In this document: piece after piece, positions 27,082-35,727 of the stretch
Position numbering within the stretch: position 1 is the first letter of the stretch
How the letters are laid out: each line of letters starts with the position of its first letter
NCBI GenBank assembly: GCA_003244205.1
Contig: QHBW01000100.1
Coordinates: forward strand, 1 to 45,627
Length of the DNA stretch: 45,627 nucleotides
Reading direction: 5' to 3'
Source: Solirubrobacterales bacterium
GTDB taxonomy: Bacteria; Actinomycetota; Thermoleophilia; Solirubrobacterales; Solirubrobacteraceae
Translations under genes and position numbers: made by a program
Notes under the pieces: model-generated
What the model was told of the DNA's origin: nothing
The model's database searches: none
Seen by the model: only the letters and a program-made list of their open reading frames with translations

Positions 27082-28716
27082 ATGGAATCCGGTTCCTTGC
27101 TCGGCGACCTCTCGCGCCGCACCGGCGCCGGCCTCGCCAGGATCGCGCGCTGGTTCGCCGGGCGCGTCGAGGCCCGCGTCGTCGAGGCCGTGGGCGGGCC
27201 GGCGCGCGCCCGCGTGATCCTGCTCTTCGGCGGGGTCCTGGCGCTAGCCACCGCCGACGCGGCGACGGTCGGCGCCGTCGCGGCCCAGCTCGAGCCCGAC
27301 CTGCACATCTCCAACACCCAGGTCGGTCTGCTCAACTCGGTCTCGCTGATCGTCGGCGCTGGGGCGGCGATCCCGATCGGGCTGCTCGTCGACCGCATCA
27401 CGCGGGTCCGCGTCCTCGCCTTCAGCATCGTGCTCTGGAGCATCGCCACCGCGGCGAGCGGGCTCGCCGGCTCTTACTCCTCGCTGCTGCTCACCCGTCT
27501 CGTGCTTGGGGCGATCAGCGCGACCGCGGGTCCGGCGATCGCATCGTTGACGGGCGACTACTTCCCCGCCAGCGAGCGCGTGCGCGTCTACGGATACGTC
27601 CTCGTCGGCGAGATCGCCGGGACCGCGGTGGGCTTCCTCTTCAGCGGCACGCTCGCGGGACTCTTCTCCTGGCGCGTCGCCTTCTTCGCGCTCGCGCTGC
27701 CGGGCTTCTGGCTCGCGCGCGAGCTTTGGCGGACGGTACCCGAGCCCCAGCGCGGAGGGATGAGCCGGCTCGAGCGCGGCGCCGAAGAGCTCGTCCCCGC
27801 GCCGCGGGGGGGTGCGCGCGGACCGATCGGGGCCGGCATCGAGGAGGGGGATCCCGTGCGCGAGGACGAGCTCGCCAAGCTGGCGGTGGAGGCGCGCGGC
27901 ATCAAGGCCAACCGCGAGCAGATCCTCGATGAGCACGCCGCCTCGATGCCGTTGCGTCGCGTCGTGCCCTATGTCCTGCGTATACGCACGAACGTGCTGC
28001 TGATCACCTCGTCGGCGCTGGGCTACTTCTTCCTCGCCGGGCTGTCGACGTTCGCGATCGTCTTCGTCCGTGCCCACTACGGAGTCGGCCAGGCGACGGC
28101 GACCGGGGTTCTCGGCCTGCTCGTGCTCGGCGCGCTCGCCGGCACGCTCGTGAGCGGGCCGTTGACCGACTTGCTGCTGCGCCACGGCATTCTCAACGCT
28201 CGCATCTGGGTGCCGGCGATCGCCTACATCGTCGCAGCCGTGCTGCTCACGATCGGCATCGCCGGGACGCACTTGACGCCCGCGATCTGGTTTGACATGG
28301 CGGGCGCGGCAGCGCTGGCAGCGGCCAACCCACCGCTTGACGCGGCGCGTCTGGACATCATGCCCGCGGGGCTGTGGGGTCGAGCCGAGAGCGTGCGCAC
28401 CGTTCTGCGCACGACGGCCCAGGCGATCGCCCCGCTGCTCTTCGGCGCCGTGGCCGACCTGGTCGCCGGCTTCACTCCCCGCCAGGCGCCGATCGGCACC
28501 AAGCCGGACCCCAGCGGCATCGCTCCGGGCGTCGGCACCGGGCTCGAGATCAGCTTCCTGCTGATGCTGATCGCCCTCGCCGCGGGAGGAATCGTGCTGC
28601 TCAAGGCGCGCAACACCTATCCCCAGGACGTCGCCACCGCGGTCGCCTCCACCGAGGTCCAGGAGATGCCACCGACGCGTGTGATGCCGGCGAGCTCCGG
28701 GCGGGCGCCGCCGTAG
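27082..28716 (+). CDS. MFS transporter
   Basis: About 544 residues with some 12 membrane segments. After a soluble N-terminal ~40 residues (MESGSLLGDLSRRTGAGLAR...) come VILLFGGVLALATADAATVG and VGLLNSVSLIVGAGAAIPIGLLVDRITRVRVLAF, the latter holding the loop 2-3 signature of the family (GLLVDRITRVRVL). The mid-protein loop (about 220-295) is unusually long and charged. The C-terminal half has VLGLLVLGALAGTLVSGPLTDLLLR. Relatives include spinster-like and drug transporters; substrate unknown. I used ATG 27082; TTG 27073 is possible. The stop lies inside the first copy of a 21-bp tandem repeat. Confidence 0.88.
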   Translation: MESGSLLGDLSRRTGAGLARIARWFAGRVEARVVEAVGGPARARVILLFGGVLALATADAATVGAVAAQLEPDLHISNTQVGLLNSVSLIVGAGAAIPIGLLVDRITRVRVLAFSIVLWSIATAASGLAGSYSSLLLTRLVLGAISATAGPAIASLTGDYFPASERVRVYGYVLVGEIAGTAVGFLFSGTLAGLFSWRVAFFALALPGFWLARELWRTVPEPQRGGMSRLERGAEELVPAPRGGARGPIGAGIEEGDPVREDELAKLAVEARGIKANREQILDEHAASMPLRRVVPYVLRIRTNVLLITSSALGYFFLAGLSTFAIVFVRAHYGVGQATATGVLGLLVLGALAGTLVSGPLTDLLLRHGILNARIWVPAIAYIVAAVLLTIGIAGTHLTPAIWFDMAGAAALAAANPPLDAARLDIMPAGLWGRAESVRTVLRTTAQAIAPLLFGAVADLVAGFTPRQAPIGTKPDPSGIAPGVGTGLEISFLLMLIALAAGGIVLLKARNTYPQDVATAVASTEVQEMPPTRVMPASSGRAPP

Positions 28717-28751
28717 CGGGCTGGACTCCCGCCGTAGCGGGCTGGACTCCC
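28710..28751. repeat. 21-bp tandem duplication at the MFS stop codon
   Basis: Two exact consecutive copies (28710-28730 and 28731-28751) of a unit starting GCCGTAGCGGG and ending CTGGACTCCC. The first copy contains the MFS TAG stop. A further partial copy (GCCG) begins at 28752. Confidence 0.85.
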
Positions 28752-28786
28752 GCCGACTGGACGAGCTAGCCCCTGACGGTCAGCAG

Positions 28787-30178
28787 CTAGCCGCCGACGG
28801 TCAGCACAACGACCGCGTTACTACGCTCGGAGGCGGCGTACAGCGTGCGGCCATTGGCGCTGAGCGCGAGCGAATGCACGCCGATCAGCCCGAAGGCGCG
28901 CGCGCATCCCGACGGTCCGTGGGTCGCGATGCACGCGCGCTCGCGAAGCCCGGCCGTGCGCGGGTCCACGTCGAAGACCGCGACTGCGTTCGAGAGGTTG
29001 CCGGCGACGTACACGGTCCCGCTCGGCGCGACGGCGACGGACTCCGCGGAAGCGAGGGCGAGACCAGCCGCGCAACCTTCGCCGCCGCCGACTTCGACGC
29101 ACCCCGCGCGGCGGGCCAGCTGGTGAAGCGTGCCGTTGGCCGGGTCGCGGCGCAGCACATCGACGGCCGCGCTGTGGGCCGACGCCACGTAGGCGTACTG
29201 GCCGCTGGGACTGAGGGCCAACTGGTGCGGCGAGAGAAACGCTCGCGCCGGTGTGCACCCGTCGGGGCCTCCCCTCTGCTGCACGCAACCACTGCGACCG
29301 CGGAGCTGGGTCAGCGCGCCAGTGCGTCGGTCGCGCGTGAAGACGGCGACGGCGTTGCCGTCTTCGGCGCTGATGTAGACGAAGCGCTGATCGGGGCTGA
29401 AGACGATGCCGCGCGGACCGCGCAGACCGCGCCCGAGCGCGCAGTGCGGACGCCGCCTCTCAGAGATGCAGCCCGCCGGCCCTGGGAGCTGGCGTAGCGC
29501 GCCGGACTCCGGGTCGCGTGCGAAGACGGCCACGACACTCGTGAAGCGCACCGCCGCGTAGACGGTGCGCCCATCGGCGCTGACGGCAAGCCCACGCACG
29601 CTGCCGTTCGCGAGCCCTCGGCCGGCTCCGCAGCCCTCGACCGCGGTGTCCTGCACGCACCCGGCTGCTCCGGGCAGCTGGAACAGCCCTCCCGAGGCTC
29701 GATCGCGGAAGAACACGGCGATCCCGTCATGCGCGCCGACATAGACGCTCCCCCCCTGCGGGCTGACCGCCACCGGGCGGGCTCCGACGAGTCCCCTAGC
29801 GACGCCGCAGCCCTCGATGCCGTTCTCAGCGAGGCAGCCCTCGGCGCCGCCATGCTGGATCAGCCCGCCGCTGCCCCCGACGCGGTCGTAGATGTTCACC
29901 GCGCCGCTGTTCTCCGCGCCGACGTACACGTTGCGCCCGTCCGGCGTCACGGTGACCCAAGAGGCCCTGTTCAACGCCCGTCCGGCCGTGCATCCCTGGA
30001 GTCCTCCCTCGCTCAGACAACCCCGTCCTCCCGCCTGCAGCAGTGCGACGGTCGTCGCCGCACACGAGAACACGACGACGGGCGCGAAGACCACTAGCAC
30101 GACCGCCGAGCGCAGTCGCAGACGATCAGCAGCGGACCGGTGCCGAGCAGTAACTGTGAGGAATTCGCGAAGGCGCAA
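28787..30178 (-). CDS. Secreted seven-bladed beta-propeller with C-x8-C blades (copy 2)
   Basis: A 463-residue paralogue of the gene at 17654-19039, on the opposite strand. It has the same TTG start and N-terminus (MRLREFLTVTARHRS), a hydrophobic segment (RSAVVLVVFAPVVVFSC), and seven Cys loops: CLSEGGLQGC, CLAENGIEGC, CVQDTAVEGC, CISERRRPHC, CVQQRGGPDGC (x9, the only exception), CVEVGGGEGC and CIATHGPSGC. Strands such as VTPDGRNVYVGAENSGAVNIY match copy 1 almost residue for residue. A short duplicated echo of its own 3' end lies just downstream (28764-28790). The two copies differ in several loops, so both are probably functional. Confidence 0.85.
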   Translation of the reverse strand: MRLREFLTVTARHRSAADRLRLRSAVVLVVFAPVVVFSCAATTVALLQAGGRGCLSEGGLQGCTAGRALNRASWVTVTPDGRNVYVGAENSGAVNIYDRVGGSGGLIQHGGAEGCLAENGIEGCGVARGLVGARPVAVSPQGGSVYVGAHDGIAVFFRDRASGGLFQLPGAAGCVQDTAVEGCGAGRGLANGSVRGLAVSADGRTVYAAVRFTSVVAVFARDPESGALRQLPGPAGCISERRRPHCALGRGLRGPRGIVFSPDQRFVYISAEDGNAVAVFTRDRRTGALTQLRGRSGCVQQRGGPDGCTPARAFLSPHQLALSPSGQYAYVASAHSAAVDVLRRDPANGTLHQLARRAGCVEVGGGEGCAAGLALASAESVAVAPSGTVYVAGNLSNAVAVFDVDPRTAGLRERACIATHGPSGCARAFGLIGVHSLALSANGRTLYAASERSNAVVVLTVGG

Positions 30179-30347
30179 GAAGTTGGGCGGGTCGCAGGCG
30201 TGGTTACCGCCTCGAGCCCATGCCCTTGCCGGGACGCTCGAGCAGAGTACCGGGACGCGCGGCGTGTTCTCATCCGCGGAGGCGTGGCGGAAGGGCCTGA
30301 GGCGTCACGAGCGCCGCAGTGCCGTAGGCTCGTCGCCGGATGCGGCA

Positions 30348-31568
30348 ATGACGCTGGTCTCAGAGCTGGACCTGCCGGTGCTCGAGGACATGGACCCCGC
30401 TCTACGGGGGGATCGCTTTCACGGGGCGATGCGCGGCCTGCGCGAGCAAGGCTGGCTGGCGAAGAGCACCTACGGCTATGTCGCGCTCGACCGCGAGGCG
30501 GTCGAGTTCTTCCTGCGCAGCCGCGCGACGACGTTCCCGGGCCTGCTGATGGCCGACCTGCTCGAGGTCCCAGCTGGACCGCTGCGCGAGCAGATCGAGC
30601 GCAACATCATCAACGTCAACGGCGGCGACCACCGCCGCCTGCGCAACCTCGTCAACCCCGCGCTCTCGCCGCGAGCCGTCGAGCGCTATCGACCGGCGAT
30701 GCGCGACTACCTCGAGGAGCTGCTGGCGCCGCTGCTGGCGTCGGGCCGCTGCGAGTTCGTCGAGGCGGTCGCCAAGCCCTACCCGTCGCTCGTGATCGCC
30801 GCCGTGATGGGCGCCGCCCGTGAGGACGCGCCGCGCCTTTATGACTGGTCGAACTGGATCCAGCGCCAGTTCGACGCGCCCAGCATGCTCGAGCAGCGCG
30901 AGCGCATCGAGCAGGCGGTCGCCGAGTTCTACGAGTACGCCGACGAGCTGCTGGCGCGCCGGCGCCGCGATCCCGGCGACGACCTGATCTCAAAGCTGCT
31001 CGCCGCCGAGCTGGAAGGCGATCGCCTCTCAGAGGTCGAATGCAAGAACCTCGTGCTCAACGTGCTCGTAGGCGGCGTCGACACGACGCAGAGCCAGCTC
31101 TCCCACGCGATCCGTTTGTTCGCCGCCCACCCCGACCAGTGGGAGCTGCTCGCCGAGCGCCCCGAGCTGACAGGCGCGGCCGTCGAAGAGGTCCTGCGCT
31201 TCGAGCCGATCACGCCCTTCACGGCGCGCATCACGCTCGAGGACGTCGAGTACCGCGGCGTCACCTTCCCGCAGAACACCGTCGTGCTGGTGTCGGCGTT
31301 CAACGCCAACCGCGAGCCCGGCGCCGCCAACGCACTCGAGCGTTTCGACATCAGCGCCGAGCGTGAAGCGGCCACGCCGCTGACGTTCGGCGCAGGGATG
31401 CACTACTGCCTGGGCGCTAACCTCGCACGCGCCGAGTTGCAGGAGGCGCTCACGCTCCTGCCGCGACGCCTGCCTGGGCTGGCGCTCGACGGCGAGCCGC
31501 GGCTGGACAGCATCAACGGCATCTACGGAGTGCTCGAGCTCCCGATCTCCTTCCAGCCCGCCCCCTAG
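30348..31568 (+). CDS. Cytochrome P450
   Basis: A 406-residue soluble bacterial P450. Helix I carries the oxygen-activating GGVDTTQSQ (about residues 241-249). ExxR is EEVLRFEPI in helix K, and the haem loop reads FGAGMHYCLGANLARAE with the haem-ligand Cys at about residue 354. N-terminal NVNGGDHRRLRNLVNPALSP holds the B'/C helix His/Arg pair that contacts haem propionates. The frame is open far upstream, but family similarity starts at ATG 30348. No ferredoxin or reductase is adjacent, so its redox partners are elsewhere. The substrate is unknown. Confidence 0.93.
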   Translation: MTLVSELDLPVLEDMDPALRGDRFHGAMRGLREQGWLAKSTYGYVALDREAVEFFLRSRATTFPGLLMADLLEVPAGPLREQIERNIINVNGGDHRRLRNLVNPALSPRAVERYRPAMRDYLEELLAPLLASGRCEFVEAVAKPYPSLVIAAVMGAAREDAPRLYDWSNWIQRQFDAPSMLEQRERIEQAVAEFYEYADELLARRRRDPGDDLISKLLAAELEGDRLSEVECKNLVLNVLVGGVDTTQSQLSHAIRLFAAHPDQWELLAERPELTGAAVEEVLRFEPITPFTARITLEDVEYRGVTFPQNTVVLVSAFNANREPGAANALERFDISAEREAATPLTFGAGMHYCLGANLARAELQEALTLLPRRLPGLALDGEPRLDSINGIYGVLELPISFQPAP

Positions 31569-31574
31569 CCCGCA

Positions 31575-33149
31575 ATGAACGCCACCTACGCTGACCGCGA
31601 TTGGCAGGAGCCCAACTGGCACACGCTGCGGGCGCCGCTGATCGCAGCGGTGCTTGCTCTCACGGCCGTGCTCGTGAGCTGGCGCGGGGTGGATCTGCCG
31701 GCCGCGATCTACCGCGTTGGCCTCTTTCACCGCGACGGGCTGACGCTCTGGGACAGCCAGTGGTACGGAGGCCACTGGACGCTGAACTACAGCGCGCTCT
31801 TTCCCCCGCTCGCCGGCGTCCTCGGCCTCGGCCTGACGGAGATCCTCAGCGCGGCGACCGCAGCGTGGGCGTTCGATCGCCTCGTCATCGGTCACTTCGG
31901 GCGCGCCGCGCGGGCGGGCTCGCTGATCTTCGCGGTGGGCACGCTCGCCACGGTCGCGATCGGGCAGCTGCCCTTCCTCCTCGGCGAGGCGCTCGCGCTC
32001 TGCGCCTACCTCGCGGCGACCCGGCGGCGCTGGTCACTCGGCATCGCGCTCGCACTCGCGAGCTCGCTCGCCAGCCCGCTGGCGGGAGCGTTCCTCGTGC
32101 TCGCCGCGTTCGCCTGGCTGATCACCTCCTGGCCACGCCGGCGGCTGGCCGCGGGCGGCCTGATCGCCGGCGCCATCATCCCGGGCGCCGTGGTCGGCGC
32201 GCTCTTCCCGGGGCAGGGGTTCATGCCCTTCCCGGCGACCGACTTCATCTACCTGGCCGCGCTCTGCATCGGTGTGCTCGCGCTCGTCGTCTGGCGCGGC
32301 GAGCGCTCACTGCGCAACGCTGCCCTGCTCTACATCGCCGCCGTCGTACTCGCGTTCGCGCTGCCCACGCCGATGGGCGGGAACATCAGCCGCCTGGGCG
32401 AATGTCTCGGCGCCCCGCTCGCGGCGTGTGTGCTGTGGCCGCGCAGTCGCCGCCTGGCCGCCGCCGTCGCCGTGCCGCTTGCGCTGCTGCAGTGGACGCC
32501 GGCGCTCGCCACCTTCACGAGCGACCGCGCCGACCCGTCGACGCACATCGAGTACTTCGCCCCGCTGCTGGGCTACCTCGCCGCGCACGACCAGCCCGCC
32601 GCACGCGTGGAGATCGTACCCACCAAGCTTCATTGGGAAGCGGCCTACGTCGCGCCCTCGATGCCCCTGGCCCGCGGCTGGGAGCGCCAGCTCGACACCG
32701 CCGACAACCCGCTCTTCTACACGCCGGGAGCATTGACGACGTCCAGCTACCAGTCCTGGCTGGTGAGCAACGCCGTGCGCTATGTCGCTGTGCCCGACGT
32801 CGCCCTTGACTACGCCGCCGTCGCCGAAGGCGATCTGATCCGCCGCGGGGTGCCCGGGCTGCGCCTCGCCTGGCACGATGCGCACTGGCAGGTCTATCGC
32901 GTCATCGGCGCGCCCGGGATCGTCGACGGGGCGGCCCGCCTCGTCGCCCTCGACGGACACGGGATGACGCTCGACGCGAGCGGTCCCGGCACCGCCCTCG
33001 TGCGCATCCGCTACACGCCGCGCTGGACGATCACCCAAGGCCAGGGCTGCGTGCGCCAGGGCCCGGGCGACACGACGGCGGTCCAGACGCTCGAGCCCGG
33101 CGCGCTGCGGCTGGCGCCGGAGCTCGCGCACCCCGACGACTCCTGCTGA
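31575..33149 (+). CDS. Large polytopic membrane protein, unknown function
   Basis: A 524-residue protein with about ten hydrophobic helices from residue 20 to 300 (LIAAVLALTAVLVSW, ... LAAVLCIG-type segments to LPTPMGGNISRLGECLGAPL) and a ~220-residue soluble C-terminal domain. An early loop reads LFHRDGLTLWDSQWYGGHWT, and an acidic residue in the first loop recalls GT-C glycosyltransferases and PTPS-related membrane proteins. I cannot place it firmly in a family. It starts 6 bases after the P450 stop and may be co-transcribed, and converges on the next gene. Confidence 0.75.
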   Translation: MNATYADRDWQEPNWHTLRAPLIAAVLALTAVLVSWRGVDLPAAIYRVGLFHRDGLTLWDSQWYGGHWTLNYSALFPPLAGVLGLGLTEILSAATAAWAFDRLVIGHFGRAARAGSLIFAVGTLATVAIGQLPFLLGEALALCAYLAATRRRWSLGIALALASSLASPLAGAFLVLAAFAWLITSWPRRRLAAGGLIAGAIIPGAVVGALFPGQGFMPFPATDFIYLAALCIGVLALVVWRGERSLRNAALLYIAAVVLAFALPTPMGGNISRLGECLGAPLAACVLWPRSRRLAAAVAVPLALLQWTPALATFTSDRADPSTHIEYFAPLLGYLAAHDQPAARVEIVPTKLHWEAAYVAPSMPLARGWERQLDTADNPLFYTPGALTTSSYQSWLVSNAVRYVAVPDVALDYAAVAEGDLIRRGVPGLRLAWHDAHWQVYRVIGAPGIVDGAARLVALDGHGMTLDASGPGTALVRIRYTPRWTITQGQGCVRQGPGDTTAVQTLEPGALRLAPELAHPDDSC

Positions 33150-33164
33150 GGACCGCCACCCGGA

Positions 33165-34556
33165 TCAGGCCGGGATCGGGCACTGCAGCCGCGGCACGAG
33201 CTGGGTGACCGGCGGCGTCACCGCGAACACGCGCCACGCGCCGGCCGCGCCCACCACGGTGGGGACGCCGTGGCCCGGGACCCGGGGGTGCATGGTGCGC
33301 TCGACCACGACGGACGGCTTGCCGATGCTGGAGGCAAAGAGATAATGAAGTTGGTTGGGCTGCACTCCGAGCTGCCACGCCACCAGGGAGAGCGTGCTGC
33401 TGACCTCAAGGCGCGACGCGCACGGCGCGAGCGCGGCTCGTCCCCCGGCGCGGTGGATCGCTGAGATCAGGTTGCGCTGGTCGGCCGAGCGTGTCTTTGC
33501 CTGGAGGTAGTCGTGGTGGTCGTGGTCGAGCTCCCCGCGCGCGGTCAACGCGACGAGCCCGACGATCAGCACGCCGACAGCCACGCGCGCGACACGCCCA
33601 GGCGCGAGCGTGACCAGGCGTCCGGCCGCGTACCCGGCGGGCACGCACGCCAGCGCCGCCGGCGGGAAGTAGAAACGCTCGATCCCCGGGTAACCGAAGG
33701 CGTTCATCACGACCACGATCAGCGCCCACGCCGCCGCCAGCAGCCCAACGGCGAGCACGCCGTGGCGCCGCTCGCGCCAAGCCAGGACGAGACCGATCAA
33801 AGCGAGCGCATCGACCGCCTTGGGCAGCACGCCCGCGTTGCGCCTGATGTCGTGGATCGGGTTGGTGCCGAGGTTGGTGGACGCTGACGCCACAGATGAT
33901 CCGTGGAAGGCATCGCCCGAGCCGGCGTAGTCACCCCCGAACCAAAGCAGCGGGATCAGCAGGATTCCGAACGCCAGCCACGGGCGCAGCCGCGACTCGC
34001 TGCGCCACAGCCAGATCGCGTAGAGCCCCACCAGCGGCCAGCTCTCAGGACGCGCCATCGCGACGCAAATCGCGAGCGCGAAGGCCGTCCCGGGGCGTCC
34101 GCTCATGTGCCGCTCCAGCGCTCCGAGCGCACACACGATCACGATCATCTCGACGTCCACGAGCAGCACGCGGCCGACGAGATGATCGAGCAACAGGTAG
34201 GCGAGGGTCGCGCAGATCGCCGCGGCGTGCCCGGCGACTTGCTCGGTCACGCGATAGACGAGCGCGGCGCCGACCAGGAAGAACGCGCGGATCAGGATCG
34301 CCAGGGCGATCGGCGCCGCCGCGGTGCCGAGCAGCGAGAGTGGCATCGCGAGCGCGGCGGTCAACGGCTTCCAGCTGATCGCAATCGTCGTGTTGAGATC
34401 GCCATGGGTCAGCTCGCGCCCCCACGACAGCCACCCCCAGGCGTCACTCGACAGCTCCCACGGCGCCAGCGCCAGCGCCAACGACAGCGCCGCCAGCGCC
34501 AGCGCCGCCAAGCCGACGGCGACCGGCACGCGTGTCGATGCAGGCACGGCTGGCAC
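33165..34556 (-). CDS. GT-C-fold-like membrane glycosyltransferase candidate
   Basis: A 463-residue polytopic protein (about nine to eleven helices). The first loop LAPWELSSDAWGWLSWGREL has the Asp/Glu pair position typical of GT-C enzymes that use lipid-linked sugars; later LLDHLVGRVLLVDVEMIVIV and MARPESWPLVGLYAIWLW match the family pattern. A soluble C-terminal domain of about 130 residues follows. Substrate and product are unknown. The extreme N-terminus is encoded by a GCCAGC-type hexamer low-complexity run (34460-34520). It faces gene 31575-33149 tail to tail. Confidence 0.7.
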   Translation of the reverse strand: MPAVPASTRVPVAVGLAALALAALSLALALAPWELSSDAWGWLSWGRELTHGDLNTTIAISWKPLTAALAMPLSLLGTAAAPIALAILIRAFFLVGAALVYRVTEQVAGHAAAICATLAYLLLDHLVGRVLLVDVEMIVIVCALGALERHMSGRPGTAFALAICVAMARPESWPLVGLYAIWLWRSESRLRPWLAFGILLIPLLWFGGDYAGSGDAFHGSSVASASTNLGTNPIHDIRRNAGVLPKAVDALALIGLVLAWRERRHGVLAVGLLAAAWALIVVVMNAFGYPGIERFYFPPAALACVPAGYAAGRLVTLAPGRVARVAVGVLIVGLVALTARGELDHDHHDYLQAKTRSADQRNLISAIHRAGGRAALAPCASRLEVSSTLSLVAWQLGVQPNQLHYLFASSIGKPSVVVERTMHPRVPGHGVPTVVGAAGAWRVFAVTPPVTQLVPRLQCPIPA

Positions 34557-34575
34557 CCTAGTCGCCGATTCGCAC

Positions 34576-34697
34576 GTCGACGCGGTCGTCCCGCGGGGCC
34601 AAAGAAGAAAATGGCCCCGCGTGACGCCGCGTCGCCGGCGATGCGGCGTCGGTCCGGCGCCCTTTCTTCTTGGCGCCGGGCCGACGACCGCGTCGAC
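34576..34697. repeat. 122-bp nested palindrome with covarying side hairpins (unclassified element)
   Basis: Fully symmetric about 34636/34637. P1: GTCGACGCGGTCGTC (34576-34590) with GACGACCGCGTCGAC (34683-34697), 15 perfect pairs. P2: CGCGGGGCCA / TGGCCCCGCG (34592-34601/34612-34621), 10 perfect pairs, loop AAGAAGAAAA. P3: 34623-34636 with 34637-34650, 14 pairs including one G-T. P4: GTCCGGCGCC / GGCGCCGGGC (34652-34661/34672-34681), 10 pairs including one G-T, loop CTTTCTTCTT. The P2 and P4 loops are complementary over 9 bases. The P2 and P4 stems do not pair with each other well but each keeps self-pairing. The element starts 22 bases after the osmoprotectant lipoprotein stop and lies 19 bases before the GT-C-like start. 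Confidence 0.9.
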
Positions 34698-34719
34698 AGG
34701 CGAACGTGCAGTCCAACCG

Positions 34720-35727
34720 CTACTTCACGTAGCCCGACTCCTTCAGGTACGCCGCGGCCACAGTCGCCGGCGTCTGCTTGTCGAGGGACACGCGTGCGTT
34801 GAGCTCCTCCATCACGGGCGTGGTCAACCCGGTGTTCACCTGGCTGATGACCTTTGCGAAGTCAGGGCCGAACTTGGCCACCGTCTTCGGGCTGACGATC
34901 GCCGTGACGTTGTCGGGCGGGAATATGCCCTTGTCGTCCTGGAGCACCGTCTCCTGCCCCGTGCGCAGCTGCGGGTCGGTCGTGAAGACAACCGAGGCGT
35001 CGGCCTGGCCGTTGAGCAGCACTTGGTGCAGCAGCGAGATGTCGACCGGGGTGAACGACTTGAACTTCAGGCCGTACACCTTCTCCAAGCCCACGAGGCA
35101 GTCGAGCCGCTGGCGACACTGCGGGCTGCCGTCCAGCCGCAGCGTCGACGCCTTCGACGCCAGCTGGGAGATCTTTGTCACCCCCAGCGACTTCGCCTTG
35201 CTGGTGAGCATCCCCAGCGCGTTTGAGTCGGTGAACGGAGTCAGCGACAGCGCCGTGTAGCCCGACTTGGTGAGGTCGGCCTTGGACAGTGCGTAGGCGG
35301 CCTGCGCCGTCTTCGGAACCTTCGCCGTCGGCACGTTGAAGAACGACGTCAGGATCGTCCCCGTGTACTCGGGATAGAAGTCGACCTGTCCGCTCTTCAC
35401 CGCCCGGTAGGCGATCTGCTCGGAGCCGAGGTTGAAGGACGTCTTGACGTTGTAGCCCGCCGCTTGCAGCGCCTGGGCGTAGATGTTGCCGAGGATGAAC
35501 TCCTCGGTGAAGTCCTTCGAGCCGACGTTCACCGTCTTCGAGGCGTTCGCCGGATTCTTCTGAATCAGCGAGCCGCTCGGCTGCACCGCTGACGTCGTCG
35601 CCGATGTCGATGACGACGACGATGAGCTCGACGACGACGAGCTCGACCCGCACGCCGCGACAACGGTGACGGACGAGAGCAGCAGCAGAGCACTGAGACT
35701 TCTTCTTATGGTGGATGAGACATTCAC
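34720..35727 (-). CDS. Osmoprotectant ABC importer, substrate-binding lipoprotein (OpuCC/OsmX-like)
   Basis: A 335-residue lipoprotein that should bind glycine betaine, choline or related compounds. The signal peptide ends in a lipobox (VAAC, Cys26). The lipid-anchored Cys is followed by Gly and a run of 14 Ser, a flexible spacer encoded by GAC/GAT/TCG triplet repeats. The binding domain starts NVGSKDFTEEFILGNIYAQA and has VDFYPEYTGTIL, the signature of the OpuCC/OsmF-like family. GTG start at 35727 overlaps the permease stop by 4 bases. The last gene of the importer operon. Confidence 0.92.
   Translation of the reverse strand: MNVSSTIRRSLSALLLLSSVTVVAACGSSSSSSSSSSSSSTSATTSAVQPSGSLIQKNPANASKTVNVGSKDFTEEFILGNIYAQALQAAGYNVKTSFNLGSEQIAYRAVKSGQVDFYPEYTGTILTSFFNVPTAKVPKTAQAAYALSKADLTKSGYTALSLTPFTDSNALGMLTSKAKSLGVTKISQLASKASTLRLDGSPQCRQRLDCLVGLEKVYGLKFKSFTPVDISLLHQVLLNGQADASVVFTTDPQLRTGQETVLQDDKGIFPPDNVTAIVSPKTVAKFGPDFAKVISQVNTGLTTPVMEELNARVSLDKQTPATVAAAYLKESGYVK

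Noticed and set aside
19040..28786. Composite transposon bounded by the propeller twins
   Set aside because: No transposase or insertion-sequence ends are present; the twins are full-length protein-coding genes.
34576..34697. Reading the nested palindrome as a plain rho-independent terminator or a tRNA-like gene
   Set aside because: There is no T tract after either orientation, and the cloverleaf lacks the T-loop, D-loop and anticodon features of a tRNA. Terminator activity is still possible but does not explain the matched loops.
35588..35645. GAC/TCG triplet repeat as a regulatory site
   Set aside because: It encodes the poly-Ser spacer of the lipoprotein and is explained by that.
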